Shown: positions 8,764 to 17,872, numbered from the stretch's first letter. The stretch is 64,000 bases of DNA from Ruegeria arenilitoris (GCF_013035425.1 NZ_WQHX01000001.1:248001-312000), one strand, 5' to 3'. The notes: generated by a model from the letters alone, not told the origin. Numbers and translations: made by a program.

Positions 8764-10218
8764 ATGATCAAAAGTTTTCGTTCTTTGCCTGTAGCTTTAG
8801 CTTTCGCGTGCTCAACTGCAGTTCCGGCGCTCGGTCAAAATCAAGACTTCTCAAGCATATACTCCCCCGGTGAGCTAGGCGCCATGCGACTACATACAGA
8901 AAAACCGGAACAAACCCTGATAAACAACGTAAACATCTTTGACGGGGTCAACGAGACGCTGATGCAGGGTGCCAGCGTTCTTGTCGAAGGCAAACTAATC
9001 AAAGAAGTGTCTACAGATGAAATTGATGCTCCAAATGCCATTGTAATTGACGGGGATGGTCGGACTCTGATGCCCGGCCTGATCGATGGCCACGCTCATG
9101 TTATGATCAACAATGATTATGGTGTCATCGAACGCGATAGTGACATCACTGACCTGTCTTACAACGCCGTTATTGTTATGGAGCGGTTCTTGATGGACGG
9201 TTTCACCTCTGTTCGTGATATGGGGGGGCCTGCTTTTGGTTTGGCCAGGGCAGTAAACAGCGGTCTCCTGATCGGGCCGCGATTGTACCCATCGGGCGCA
9301 TTTATTTCTCAGACGTCGGGCCACGGCGACTTCCGCGACAGGGCCGACCCTGGCTTTAGTTACGCAGACGCAGGAGATTTATCGAATTTTGAGCGTATGG
9401 GGATCGGCACCGTAGCGGATGGTGTCCCAGAAGCATTAAAAGCTACTCGATTAAACCTTCGAAATGGTGCCACTCAAATCAAAATCATGGCGGGCGGCGG
9501 CGGCTCTTCGCGATTTGATCCGATCGATACAACCCAGTTTTCCAAGGAAGAAACTTGCGCGATTGTCGAAACGACAAAGGACTGGGGAACCTATGTTGCG
9601 GCTCATGTATTCACTGATCGCGCCGTCAATCGATTACTAGACTGCGGTGTCAGAACGTTCGAACACACCTTTTTCATCTCAGAAGAAACCATGCAGAGGA
9701 TAGCAGCCGAAGGCGCGTATGTGGTTCCGCAAATGTGGGGGATCTCCCCCGATCTTGCCAAGAATCCTTTGATGCCTCCGGCGAAAATTCCTTTGGTTCA
9801 GGAATTGGGAAAGGAATACGCTGATTTTGGACGCAACCTAGTAAAAAATGGGGTGAAAGTCGTATTCGCTTCTGACTATGTCGGTGTGAACGCTGACGCT
9901 GAAAGAGCGCGCCGTTACGAAATCTGGTGGCGCACTCAGACGTTCGACTCTAACTTTGAGGTCCTTAAACAGATGACTTCTGTCGCTGGAGAGGTTCTGG
10001 CAATGTCCGGCGAACGCAACCCTTACAAAGAAGGTAAACTGGGCGTGATCGAGCCAGGCGCGTACGCCGACCTCCTGCTGGTGGACGGCAACCCACTGGA
10101 AGACATCCGGGCAATTGGCGGTCAGGAACAGTGGTTTGATGCGCCCGAAGAATGGAAGCCGATCGAAACCATTGACCTGATCATGCTTAACGGTGCGATA
10201 TACAAAAACGACCTTTGA
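8764..10218 (+). CDS. Secreted metal-dependent amidohydrolase (imidazolonepropionase/prolidase-like)
   Basis: 484 residues with a Sec signal peptide (about 1-25, ending PALG/QNQ). The amidohydrolase TIM-barrel motifs appear in order: the metal-binding HxH in LIDGHAHVM (about 111), a Lys in TQIKIMAGGGGSS (about 240), His in YVAAHVFTD (about 280) and FEHTFF (about 301), and an Asp in VFASDYVG. The C-terminal beta-sandwich (GVIEPGAYADLLLVDGNPLE) is typical of the family, whose characterised members are imidazolonepropionase-like enzymes and Xaa-Pro or Xaa-Lys dipeptidases. It is preceded by a strong GGAGGAG seven bases before the ATG. The periplasmic location suggests peptide or cyclic-amide breakdown; the substrate cannot be told from sequence. 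Confidence 0.85.
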   Translation: MIKSFRSLPVALAFACSTAVPALGQNQDFSSIYSPGELGAMRLHTEKPEQTLINNVNIFDGVNETLMQGASVLVEGKLIKEVSTDEIDAPNAIVIDGDGRTLMPGLIDGHAHVMINNDYGVIERDSDITDLSYNAVIVMERFLMDGFTSVRDMGGPAFGLARAVNSGLLIGPRLYPSGAFISQTSGHGDFRDRADPGFSYADAGDLSNFERMGIGTVADGVPEALKATRLNLRNGATQIKIMAGGGGSSRFDPIDTTQFSKEETCAIVETTKDWGTYVAAHVFTDRAVNRLLDCGVRTFEHTFFISEETMQRIAAEGAYVVPQMWGISPDLAKNPLMPPAKIPLVQELGKEYADFGRNLVKNGVKVVFASDYVGVNADAERARRYEIWWRTQTFDSNFEVLKQMTSVAGEVLAMSGERNPYKEGKLGVIEPGAYADLLLVDGNPLEDIRAIGGQEQWFDAPEEWKPIETIDLIMLNGAIYKNDL

Positions 10219-10456
10219 ACGATCCCCGTTGGATTGTTGCGCCTGTTTCGAGTTGGAAACTAGCCGTTTCAAAAAAGCGCAACGCTAACGCATTGTGCGT
10301 AAAAACCCGCCTGCGATAAAAGCTCAGTCCGGGAAAACTTTGCTTATCGGCCGTTATACGCGCAAGAATTCTGCATCGAGATCGCATCTATACCCACGGT
10401 AGGTACCGGTTGTGCTATACTGGTTTCAAATAGACGCTTTGTTGTGGAGGTAAGTC

Positions 10457-11668
10457 ATGATTATTCGATTGATATCAACGCTCGGCATCGCGCTCTCATT
10501 CGCGATGGCTGCTCCTCAGATTGCGCGGGCCGACGCGGGCGACTTTATTGGCGGCGCTGTCGTAGGCGGGGTTTTGGGTTACGCGATTGGTAAGGACCAG
10601 CAAAAGAAAAAGGCTCAGACAACAACTCGGACCTATCGGTCAGGAATTCCATCAACTACACAGGGTGCGCAAACCCAGACGGCGCTCAACTATTTCGGCT
10701 ACAATGCCGGTAGGGTTGATGGACAGGTCGGCAGTGGAACCCGGGCAGCCATAGAACGCTATCAAGCTTCAATGGGCTATCCTGTCAATGGCTATGACTT
10801 CCAACCGTATCAGTATGACTTTTTGATGCAGGCATACTACTGGGGGACAAGCGGCGGACAAGCCGCCACTCAACTTTCGGGCCAGCCACTTCTGATGGCG
10901 TATCGCCAACAGTTGCAAAGCGAAACTGCTCTGGCGGTCGCCCCTCAGGCCGCAGCACAGGCTACACCAGCTGTTGCACCCCAAGAAGACGCTTCAGCGA
11001 CCGACAGTTCTGAAGAAACGAATTCGAGCCTACCAAGCCTATTCTCGGGCGGCACAGGGGGGCCGTCGCTCGCCAACCGCTGCAGCGCGGTTATGCTGCA
11101 AACGTCGACAAATGGTGGCTACACGACCCTGTCGAATATGTCCGACCCAAATTTCGCATTGAGCGAACAGTTTTGCCTCGCCCGAAGCTACGCAATGGCG
11201 ACCGGTGAAGAGCTTATGGAAGACGTCCAAGGGCTGACGCCTGACCAAGTGGCCGCGCAGTGCAGCGCTTTCGGGGAAACTTTGGAGCCGCAAGTCGTTG
11301 CACTTTCTTTAAGTTCAAAAGCCGAAGCAGAATCTCAGATGCGCACGTTTGCTTTGGATACGGGGCTTGATCCCGAGGATCTGGTGGCAACAAGCAAGGT
11401 CTGCCTTGCGATCGGTTACCGCCAGGACAACATGGACAGCGCAATTGGATCTGCGCTGATGCTGGTCGCAATGGGCGAGCCTGCTTATGGCGAACTGATT
11501 GGGCACCACCTTCGCGAAGGTTTCGGTGTGCAAGAACGCCGTGATCTTGCGATGCAGTGGTATGATGCGAGCCTTTCCGCACTGGATGCAGGATCACAGG
11601 CTGTTTTCCTGCCGTCCCAATCCGACCGTCCGGAGCTGTTGCGAACAGCAATGACTAAGTCGCAGTAA
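10457..11668 (+). CDS. Secreted protein with glycine zipper and peptidoglycan-binding domain
   Basis: 403 residues. A signal peptide spans about 1-25 (ending RADA). A glycine-zipper hydrophobic stretch follows (FIGGAVVGGVLGYAIGKDQQ, about 31-50), and a PG_binding_1-like helical repeat lies at about 72-100 (TQTALNYFGYNAGRVDGQVG, then SGTRAAIERYQASMGYP). An Ala/Gln/Ser/Thr-rich linker leads to a Cys-containing helical C-terminal domain (about 205-395) that I do not recognise. The domain combination suggests a cell-envelope protein attached to the wall. RBS GGAGG lies before the ATG. A strong hairpin terminator follows 39 bases after the stop, so it is a single-gene unit. Confidence 0.75.
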   Translation: MIIRLISTLGIALSFAMAAPQIARADAGDFIGGAVVGGVLGYAIGKDQQKKKAQTTTRTYRSGIPSTTQGAQTQTALNYFGYNAGRVDGQVGSGTRAAIERYQASMGYPVNGYDFQPYQYDFLMQAYYWGTSGGQAATQLSGQPLLMAYRQQLQSETALAVAPQAAAQATPAVAPQEDASATDSSEETNSSLPSLFSGGTGGPSLANRCSAVMLQTSTNGGYTTLSNMSDPNFALSEQFCLARSYAMATGEELMEDVQGLTPDQVAAQCSAFGETLEPQVVALSLSSKAEAESQMRTFALDTGLDPEDLVATSKVCLAIGYRQDNMDSAIGSALMLVAMGEPAYGELIGHHLREGFGVQERRDLAMQWYDASLSALDAGSQAVFLPSQSDRPELLRTAMTKSQ

Positions 11669-11707
11669 ACCAAGGTCACTGCGTATCCACAAATGACGTG
11701 ACAGCGC

Positions 11708-11734
11708 GGCGGGTAAACCTGAGAGTTACCCGCC
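11708..11734 (+). terminator. Hairpin terminator after the peptidoglycan-binding gene
   Basis: GGCGGGTAA at 11708-11716 pairs perfectly with TTACCCGCC at 11726-11734 around a nine-base loop, followed by the moderately T-rich ATTTCT. The position 39 bases after a stop codon fits a rho-independent terminator, though the T tract is weak. Confidence 0.65.
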
Positions 11735-11923
11735 ATTTCTCGCTGCGTATACTGTCTAAACTTTGCGAGTTTAAGTCATGATGGGTAATCACGTGCGCAA
11801 AATATTCGTATAGAAACGCGAGAATCCAATCGAAGCAAAGGCGGCTTGGCCAACGAAGATTGGGGGCTTGCTTGGGTAAGAGCAATTTTTATTGTTATTT
11901 TACAATCAATTAATGATACTTTG

Positions 11924-12009
11924 TGGTGCGGGCGGTGGGACTCGAACCCACACGGCACTAAGGCCTTCGGATTTTAAGTCCGATATGTCTACCATTCCAT
12001 CACGCCCGC
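11924..12009 (-). tRNA. tRNA-Leu (anticodon UAA)
   Basis: On the minus strand the acceptor stem GCGGGCG (12009-12003) pairs with CGCCCGC (11934-11928), followed by A and an encoded CCA (11926-11924). The anticodon arm is TCGGA-CTTAAAA-TCCGA, giving anticodon TAA, which reads UUA leucine codons. A long variable arm (GGC-CTTAGT-GCC) marks a class II tRNA, and the T arm is GTGGG-TTCGAGT-CCCAC. All four arms fold without mismatch in the T and anticodon stems. Confidence 0.96.
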
Positions 12010-12413
12010 GCCTTGAAAGTGCCGCCATAAAGGAGCAGTCATCTTAGCTCTGGCGACTCTTACATCCTCGTTTCCGGATTGAAAAGAGACAGATAAGCTA
12101 GAAATGCCACTTGTGGATAATTGCGAGATACGCCGGCCCCAAGGCGATGAAGTCCGAAGTTGTCGTTTCGGTCTATACAAAGCCAATAAAGGGCGTAATC
12201 CCGTTTTTAGCTGTCGAGAAAGTACCTTTGAATTCCATCCAATTCGTCGCGCAGCAAATGCACGAAAAAAGATTCTGCAAAGTTTTGATGGATCGTACTG
12301 ACAGCTGCGTCAGGTCGCTCTTTCGCCAAATATCCGTCTCGGATAGAGTGGCATCATACGCGAAGAGCACTACATATCTTCACGTTCAAAAAAAAACAAT
12401 TCGGAGCCCGTCC
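12010..12413. other. Intergenic stretch, control region of the TonB operon
   Basis: 404 bases between the tRNA 5' end and the small secreted protein. Two overlapping plus-strand frames cross it (from 12104 and 12111), but neither resembles a protein and the second only extends the true downstream gene upstream of its signal peptide. The tRNA promoter (minus strand) and the operon promoter (plus strand) should both lie here. Confidence 0.45.
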
Positions 12414-12848
12414 ATGTTGTTTCGATGCCTTGCGTTCGTGGCTCTGTTCACCGCTGCATTTACTTTCAGCGCCGTCGCACAGCCCAAGGAAAAGTCCCAA
12501 TCAGGGTTGCTGGTTGAGCTGAATGCCGTTCAGGACGTTACCGACGCCTGCAGACTGACTTTTTTGATAATGAATGAAACCGAGTCCGTTATAGAAAAAG
12601 CAGTATTTGAAACGGTTATTTTTGACACAAATGGGCAGGTTGTCAGCCTTTCTCTGTTCGATTTCCGCGAACTGCCAGCCGATAGACCCAGAGTGCGTCA
12701 ATTCGATCTGCCCACAAGAGCCTGCAGTTCAGTGGGGCAAGTGCTGATAAATGGTGCCAATACTTGTGTTGTCGGCGGATCGGAAAGTGACATATGTCGA
12801 AACGCGCTGAAGCTGAACAGCCGTGTTAAAATGGAGCTTTTGGGATGA
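12414..12848 (+). CDS. Small secreted protein, first gene of the ExbBD-TonB operon
   Basis: 144 residues from the ATG at 12414, which follows GGAG by eight bases and opens a clean signal peptide (FVALFTAAFTFSAVA/QPKE). The frame is open further upstream, but that part has no protein character. The mature chain (about 120 residues) has four cysteines (DACRL, RACSS, NTCVV, DICRN) and beta-rich segments resembling a small periplasmic beta-sandwich. It overlaps exbB by four bases, so it belongs to the same transcript and likely assists the energised transport system in the periplasm. No family recognised with certainty. Proteins of this kind are common at the head of Roseobacter tonB-exb clusters (general knowledge, not checked). 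Confidence 0.7.
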   Translation: MLFRCLAFVALFTAAFTFSAVAQPKEKSQSGLLVELNAVQDVTDACRLTFLIMNETESVIEKAVFETVIFDTNGQVVSLSLFDFRELPADRPRVRQFDLPTRACSSVGQVLINGANTCVVGGSESDICRNALKLNSRVKMELLG

Positions 12849-13510
12849 GCCCGGTAGCAGCTTTGCGTGAAATCCTTAACCTGGGCGGCCCAGTCGTAGC
12901 GATCCTGCTTGTAATGTCTGTTCTGACGCTGGCTGTGACGATTTACAAACTCTGGCAGTTCGCGGCTTGCGGAGTTGGGCGGCACCGGGTTTTGTCCAAG
13001 GCGCTTCAGGCGTGGGATGCAGGGGATCCAGGCGCTGCGCGATCTCGATTGAATGAAAGCAGTAGTTACCTGGCACCCATTGTTAGTGCAGCGATGGATG
13101 CACGGAACGTGCCCGGTATCGAAGATCGACTTGACGCCGAAGCAGGGTTGGCGCTTGCCCGCCTGGAACGCGGGTTCCGACTGCTGGATACTGTAGCGCA
13201 GCTTGCACCGCTGCTTGGGCTTTTTGGCACGGTGCTTGGCATGATCAACGCGTTCCAGAGCCTTCAGAGCGCTGGCTCAGCCGTCGATCCGTCACTGTTG
13301 GCGGGTGGAATTTGGGTTGCGCTGGTCACCACTGCAGTTGGGCTTGCAGTAGCAATGCCCACCTCAATGGTACTTTCATGGTTTGAGAGCCGTACAGCGC
13401 GAGAAAGAGTGTTTGCAGACAAAGCCCTTCGCACAATATTGGTGCCGGGTCAGTCGATACAGCCAGTGGACGGGGCGAGCGCGCCGATAGCAGCTCCGGA
13501 ACATGCGTAG
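12845..13510 (+). CDS. exbB: ExbB/TolQ-type proton channel protein
   Basis: 221 residues with three membrane helices: about 13-35 (GGPVVAILLVMSVLTLAVTI), about 115-138 (LAPLLGLFGTVLGMINAF) and about 155-180 (GGIWVALVTTAVGLAVAMPT). The GTVLGM and VALVTTAVGLAVA segments are the MotA/TolQ/ExbB signature. ExbB forms a pentameric channel with ExbD that uses the proton gradient to energise TonB for outer-membrane receptor transport. It overlaps the preceding gene by four bases and exbD by eight. ExbB rather than TolQ is chosen because the operon ends in a TonB-like gene and has no tolA/tolB/pal. Confidence 0.88.
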   Translation: MSPVAALREILNLGGPVVAILLVMSVLTLAVTIYKLWQFAACGVGRHRVLSKALQAWDAGDPGAARSRLNESSSYLAPIVSAAMDARNVPGIEDRLDAEAGLALARLERGFRLLDTVAQLAPLLGLFGTVLGMINAFQSLQSAGSAVDPSLLAGGIWVALVTTAVGLAVAMPTSMVLSWFESRTARERVFADKALRTILVPGQSIQPVDGASAPIAAPEHA

Positions 13511-13868
13511 GACCGCCCCATTTGTTCGGCGACGAATGTCGATGACACCGCTCATCGACGTTATTTTCTTGCTTTTACTGTTTTTCATGTTGTCTTCAAC
13601 GTTTTCCCGCTTCGCCGAGATCGAATTGATCAACGCGACAGCAGGTGTTGCAGACGTGCCCGAACCCGCCGACAGGGTCTTTCTGCAACTGGGTTCACAA
13701 CGACTGATTCTGAACGGCACTGTCACGACATTGGATGAAGTGGCCAGTCAGATCGGAACCGGGCAAGTGCTGGTCAGTTTGGACACCGATACATCGGCCC
13801 AACGACTGGTAGATCTTCTTGTTCGATTGCGCGGACAAGATGGGCTTACCGTTACGGTACTGGAATAA
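13503..13868 (+). CDS. exbD: ExbD-type biopolymer transport protein (first copy)
   Basis: 121 residues: a short cytosolic Arg-rich N-terminus, one membrane helix (about 17-36) containing the essential Asp in MTPLIDVIFLLLLFFML, then a periplasmic domain with a TolR/ExbD-like fold (QRLVDLLVRLRGQDGLTVTV). The Asp in the helix is the proton-relay residue of the family. It starts inside the end of exbB and is followed four bases later by a second exbD. Paired, diverged ExbDs can act as two subunits of one complex. Confidence 0.88.
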   Translation: MRRTAPFVRRRMSMTPLIDVIFLLLLFFMLSSTFSRFAEIELINATAGVADVPEPADRVFLQLGSQRLILNGTVTTLDEVASQIGTGQVLVSLDTDTSAQRLVDLLVRLRGQDGLTVTVLE

Positions 13869-13872
13869 AACC

Positions 13873-14250
13873 ATGATCCGTGCAACACGCCCACGCATCA
13901 AACGCGACTCAACAATTCCGCTGATCAATGTCGTTTTCCTGATGCTGATCTATTTCCTATTGGCTGGTACGCTGGCCCCGCCGTTGGACCCCGATCTTGA
14001 ACTGATAGACACGGCCGAGCTCGAGGGGCGCGATCCACCTGATGCTATAATCCTGCATTCGGACGGGTCTCTGAGTTTTCGTGGGCTACCGACTGACCCC
14101 GAGTCTTATCTGTCGCGGAATAGCGCGGGACCGGTCCGAATTGTTCCCGACAAGAACGTGTCTGGGCAACGTCTGATCGAAGTTACCGGAGCACTTCGTC
14201 GGTTGGGCGCACCTTCTGTGTTTCTTGTAACACGTCAGGCTCTGGAATGA
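13873..14250 (+). CDS. exbD: ExbD-type biopolymer transport protein (second copy)
   Basis: 125 residues from ATG 13873; the longer open frame upstream overlaps the first exbD and is not needed. One membrane helix carries an Asn instead of the usual Asp: STIPLINVVFLMLIYFLLAG aligns with LIDVIF of the first copy. This loss of the proton-relay residue suggests a structural or asymmetric partner of the first ExbD rather than an independent motor. The periplasmic domain (GQRLIEVTGALRRLGAPSVF) is conserved. It overlaps the TonB-like gene by four bases. Confidence 0.86.
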   Translation: MIRATRPRIKRDSTIPLINVVFLMLIYFLLAGTLAPPLDPDLELIDTAELEGRDPPDAIILHSDGSLSFRGLPTDPESYLSRNSAGPVRIVPDKNVSGQRLIEVTGALRRLGAPSVFLVTRQALE

Positions 14251-15386
14251 TCAGAACCTCCGTTTTCGTCGCTGCAATGGCGATTACGCTTTCGCTAATG
14301 TTACACCTGTTGGGTTTGAGCCTAACCGCGCCTAGACTTACAGAAAAAAAAGTCATTGAAAGCCGGGCTAATAGCCTTGAATTGAGCACTGCGTTTGAAG
14401 AATTCGTCGATGCTCCACCAGAGCAGGTTCAACCAGAACAGGCGGAGGTGCCGGAACCGTCGGTTGACTCCACAGCAGAACCAGAACCAGCCGAAGTTCC
14501 AACAAGTGACGTACTTGTCGCCTCGCCAGAACCGCAAGATGTCTCGTCCCCCGACACAGGGACTTCGACAATCATTCAACCGGAGGCTCCCCAATCGCCC
14601 GTTACCGATACGCAGGGTCAGGCAGATGACAACGAGGCAGAAACTGCCGAACCCGTCGCGTCCGCGCCCGTCACTCCCGATACTTCAGCAGAAGCGCCGG
14701 TTGAAGCTACCGAAGCAGCAGCACCGGTTGCCGAGCCCGTTGCTGAGTTACCAACTGCAAAAGAGCCAGAAGAATTTGCGGCCCTGCCCCCGCCGCAACC
14801 TCTTACAGTTCCTGTTGAAAACCAGACGGTCGTTACTGAAACACCGGACGTGCCCATCGCCCCAATAACACCCGAAGACACCGAAGGATCCGAAGAAGAT
14901 GCAGAGTCCGAGCAGGCAGTTGTATCTTCATTAAGGCCGCGCCTTCCAGACCGCAGACCTCGTCAGACATCACCAAGCGCTTTGGACCCATCAAGGAATT
15001 TTGACAACTTGCGCTTTCCGGACCAAACCATTGACTCGCCTCTCACCGTGTATCGCCGTGAAGGACTTGACACATTCAGACAAGATCGCGGCGGAAACCG
15101 ATCAGGCGGTCTTGGTCCTGGGAATTCGGACAGAACAAACTATGCCGGCCAGGTGTTGGTGCATCTGAACCGCGCACCGCTCGTTTATGTTGCAACCCGC
15201 GGGTTTGCTCAGGTTTTTTTTGAGATTAACCCTGACGGTACCTTGGCATGGGTAGACGTTGTCGACAGCTCGGGTGCGCCTGATGTCGAACGCGCGGCAA
15301 AAGAACAAGTGCGCAGCGCAGCACCTTTTCCACGGCCACCAGGGGGCGTCAGTCGAAAGCTGTCTTTTTTCTATCAGATCAGGTGA
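14247..15386 (+). CDS. TonB-like energy transducer
   Basis: 379 residues with the TonB layout: an N-terminal membrane helix (about 6-27, VAAMAITLSLMLHLLGLSL), a very long acidic Pro/Glu/Ala/Thr-rich spacer (about 50-260) that can span the periplasm, and a C-terminal domain (about 300-379, RGFAQVFFEINPDGTLAWVD onward, ending RKLSFFYQIR) like the TonB box-binding fold. It is the last gene of the exb operon and is translationally coupled to the second exbD. It should couple the ExbBD motor to TonB-dependent receptors, none of which is encoded in this window. The C-terminal similarity is modest, so a TolA-like role remains possible. Confidence 0.78.
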   Translation: MIRTSVFVAAMAITLSLMLHLLGLSLTAPRLTEKKVIESRANSLELSTAFEEFVDAPPEQVQPEQAEVPEPSVDSTAEPEPAEVPTSDVLVASPEPQDVSSPDTGTSTIIQPEAPQSPVTDTQGQADDNEAETAEPVASAPVTPDTSAEAPVEATEAAAPVAEPVAELPTAKEPEEFAALPPPQPLTVPVENQTVVTETPDVPIAPITPEDTEGSEEDAESEQAVVSSLRPRLPDRRPRQTSPSALDPSRNFDNLRFPDQTIDSPLTVYRREGLDTFRQDRGGNRSGGLGPGNSDRTNYAGQVLVHLNRAPLVYVATRGFAQVFFEINPDGTLAWVDVVDSSGAPDVERAAKEQVRSAAPFPRPPGGVSRKLSFFYQIR

Positions 15387-15560
15387 AACGTCTTCTGAAT
15401 GTATTAAGGCAGCTTTGCGCTAACCGGGTTTTGATTCTTCAAATTGGGCCGATTACCTTACCAGGTATTGCAACCAAGCGTCAAAAGCATTGGCCAGAGA
15501 CATTCTGGAGCAGGTCACCATAACCTTGATCTGTTTTCACCTTGCCCAAAGTAACTTCTG

Positions 15561-16616
15561 CTATTTTGCTCCCAAAGCCTGACCGCTTTCATCAAAGAAA
15601 TGCAGGCTTTCCTGCGGAAAATGCAGGCCAACCTTCGTTCCGGGTTTCAGGTCTGTATCCCCGTTTAACCGAACAGTCACTTTTTCTTCCGCCCCGCAAT
15701 CGATAATTAAAAATGTGTCCGCACCAAGATATTCAATTACCTCAATGACCCCGTCACTTTGCCCATCACCTGGTGCGACCACACTTATGTGTTCGGGTCG
15801 GATACCCAGCTTAATGGCCTCGCCGGACAGCGTGAATTCACCACTTCCGCCTTGCTCCAGTTCGTAACGACCGTTCCGCGTCTTGCATGGTAGAATATTC
15901 ATCTTTGGGCTGCCGATGAACTGAGCCACAAACAGATTTGCCGGACGTTCGTAAAGTTCGCGTGGTGAACCCACCTGAGCAATTGTACCGTATTCTAGAA
16001 CGACAATCCGATCGGCCAGAGTCATCGCCTCGACCTGATCGTGCGTCACATAAATCATTGTGCGTTTGAGATTTTGATGAAGTTTGGCGATCTCATAACG
16101 CATTTCGACCCGCAAAGCCGCATCAAGGTTCGAAAGTGGTTCATCAAACAAAAATGCTGTGGGATCACGCACAATGGATCGGCCAATTGCAACCCGCTGT
16201 CGCTGCCCTCCGGAAAGGTCTTTGGGGCGTCTTTCCAGAAATGGACCAAGTTTTAGAACGTCGGCCGCTTTGCTAACCTGCCTATCTATTTCTGCTTTCT
16301 GGACACCAGCAACCTTGAGGGAGAAACCCATGTTTTCTGCAACTGTCAGATGCGGATACAGAGCATAAGATTGAAAGACCATTGTCAGGCCACGCTTGGA
16401 CGGGGGGTGGTCTGTTACGTCGCTATCATCTATTAATAGTGACCCCCGCGAAATATCTTCGAGCCCACCTATCATGCGAAGCAAAGTCGACTTGCCACAG
16501 CCAGATGGACCAACGAAGACGATGAATTCCCCTTCTTCGATTTTCAGGTCAACACCTTTGATAACCTGCGCGGAACCAAACCATTTTTCGACCGACTTTA
16601 GTTCGATGCTACCCAT
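15561..16616 (-). CDS. ABC transporter ATPase, UgpC/MalK type
   Basis: 351 residues starting at ATG 16616 (the frame opens 14 codons earlier, inside the GH63 gene). It shows Walker A GPSGCGKST, the signature LSGGQRQRVAIGRS, Walker B AFLFDEPLSNLD, the H-loop YVTHDQVEAMTLADR, and a C-terminal TOBE region with the MalK-type GIRPEHISV segment. It powers the permease pair of the same operon. The start codon overlaps the stop of the GH63 gene (TAATG), making it the last gene of the LacI-led operon. A second paralogous ATPase lies at 42296-43360. The family is certain; substrate is inferred from neighbours. Confidence 0.92.
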   Translation of the reverse strand: MGSIELKSVEKWFGSAQVIKGVDLKIEEGEFIVFVGPSGCGKSTLLRMIGGLEDISRGSLLIDDSDVTDHPPSKRGLTMVFQSYALYPHLTVAENMGFSLKVAGVQKAEIDRQVSKAADVLKLGPFLERRPKDLSGGQRQRVAIGRSIVRDPTAFLFDEPLSNLDAALRVEMRYEIAKLHQNLKRTMIYVTHDQVEAMTLADRIVVLEYGTIAQVGSPRELYERPANLFVAQFIGSPKMNILPCKTRNGRYELEQGGSGEFTLSGEAIKLGIRPEHISVVAPGDGQSDGVIEVIEYLGADTFLIIDCGAEEKVTVRLNGDTDLKPGTKVGLHFPQESLHFFDESGQALGAK

Positions 16617-17872
16617 TAGTCCCTCCCTGCCCAGTGAAGCCAAACAGCTGCTGTCCACGTGAACGCATTGCCGCCCGCCGGGCTGCCAGAAATCGGGTCG
16701 AAATACTCTGCAAACCCATATGTAGAGATTAATTCTTTAGTCTTTACACGCAGTTCTTCCGCCCGTTGTTCATGACCCATTTCCGCCAAACCGAACCCGA
16801 TCATCATGTTCATGAACGCCCATGTCGGACCGCGCCAATATCGTCGCGCATCAAAGTTCGGCATGGACGTATCATAGCTTGGAACGGGAAAAGGTACCGA
16901 CGCCAATACCGCCTTCAATCGATCCAACATTTTTTCTGATTCAATCCCTGCGTACCAACAAAGGTACGAAGCGTTCGAAATGCTGCCTGACCATTCTTTG
17001 GTCCTTGCATCACGCGAGTCAAAAACGCCCAGATCTTCGTTCCAAAGTGAGCTTGCACCTACTTCCAAGTCAGCGATATCCGCGCCCAGACCTTCGGCGT
17101 CCAATCCCAGTTGTTCACTAATGGCCAACAAGTCCCTCGCCGCCCGCAATGTCGTGAATGTCATTGTCGGATCTGCAACACGAAACGGATTTTGCGTTAA
17201 CAGGGCTTGCTGGTCCCATCCAGCCTGACGACCGATTTGAACCAGTTTTATGTAACGGTCATAGTCGAATTTGGTGGGTCGATCCTCGCTGTTTACATGA
17301 CTCGTGTCACGACGCTGGTATTCACCGACATCCGAGGCATCTATGCGCGCCATCGCTTTGTCCCAGTCGGGTGCATTGTCACGTCCGGCTTCCCAGGGAT
17401 GGGTCGTGCAAACAGCGCCATGATCATCCAGGCGCCACTTCATAATCCACCGATGCCAAGCCAGCATTTTGGGGAAAAGCTCGCGAATGCGCGTTTCTCC
17501 GGCGTCGGCGTCTTGTTCCCAGATTTTCCGGGCCATCGTTGCTGCGAGGGGTGGTTGAATGATTCCAGAGGAAGGTATCGGTCCGTCGCACCCCCACACA
17601 TCAGGACCGGGGAAGTATCCGTCATCTTGTTGATGAAACAAGATATGAGGAACCATTCCGTCGGTCCATTGGCCTGTGAACAACGTCTCGATTTCGATCC
17701 AGGCTCGGTCAATATCAAACTGGGCAAAGCCCAGCGCGGCAATCGCGCTGTCCCAATTCCATTGATATGGATAGAGACCCTCGGTCGGGATCGTGTACCC
17801 ACCGCGGTCATTTGAAATCAGGATGTTTCGCGCCTCGCGATCAGGGTTAGTATGTTGATTCATCAGTGTCAT
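16616..17872 (-). CDS. GH63-family glucosylglycerate/mannosylglycerate hydrolase (probable)
   Basis: 418 residues of an (alpha/alpha)6-barrel glycosidase. Motifs match bacterial GH63 glucosyl-/mannosylglycerate hydrolases: YPYQWNWDSAIAALGF near residue 35, GQWTDGMVPHILF (about 67), GYFPGP, SSGIIQPP, HPWEAGRDNAPDWDKA (about 158, expected to carry the acid Asp), EYQRRDTSHV, YWRGPTWAFMNMM and the C-terminal FAEYFDPISG with SFTW-like NAFTWTAAVWLHWA. The enzymes split glucosylglycerate or mannosylglycerate, compatible solutes of marine microbes. No signal peptide, so the solute is hydrolysed after uptake. The ATG at 17872 overlaps the permease stop; the ATG at 17863 has better-spaced AAAGG and may be the true start. 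Substrate choice is inference. Confidence 0.75.
   Translation of the reverse strand: MTLMNQHTNPDREARNILISNDRGGYTIPTEGLYPYQWNWDSAIAALGFAQFDIDRAWIEIETLFTGQWTDGMVPHILFHQQDDGYFPGPDVWGCDGPIPSSGIIQPPLAATMARKIWEQDADAGETRIRELFPKMLAWHRWIMKWRLDDHGAVCTTHPWEAGRDNAPDWDKAMARIDASDVGEYQRRDTSHVNSEDRPTKFDYDRYIKLVQIGRQAGWDQQALLTQNPFRVADPTMTFTTLRAARDLLAISEQLGLDAEGLGADIADLEVGASSLWNEDLGVFDSRDARTKEWSGSISNASYLCWYAGIESEKMLDRLKAVLASVPFPVPSYDTSMPNFDARRYWRGPTWAFMNMMIGFGLAEMGHEQRAEELRVKTKELISTYGFAEYFDPISGSPAGGNAFTWTAAVWLHWAGRD

Noticed and set aside
12111-12413. 101-codon extension before the small secreted protein
   Set aside because: It precedes the signal peptide, has no protein character, and ATG 12414 has a good ribosome site.
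14395-14868. 157-codon Pro/Gln/Arg-rich frame
   Set aside because: Shifted reading of the low-complexity spacer of the TonB-like gene.
17207-17815. 202-codon plus-strand open frame
   Set aside because: Antisense to the GH63 gene, which has full family motifs on the other strand.
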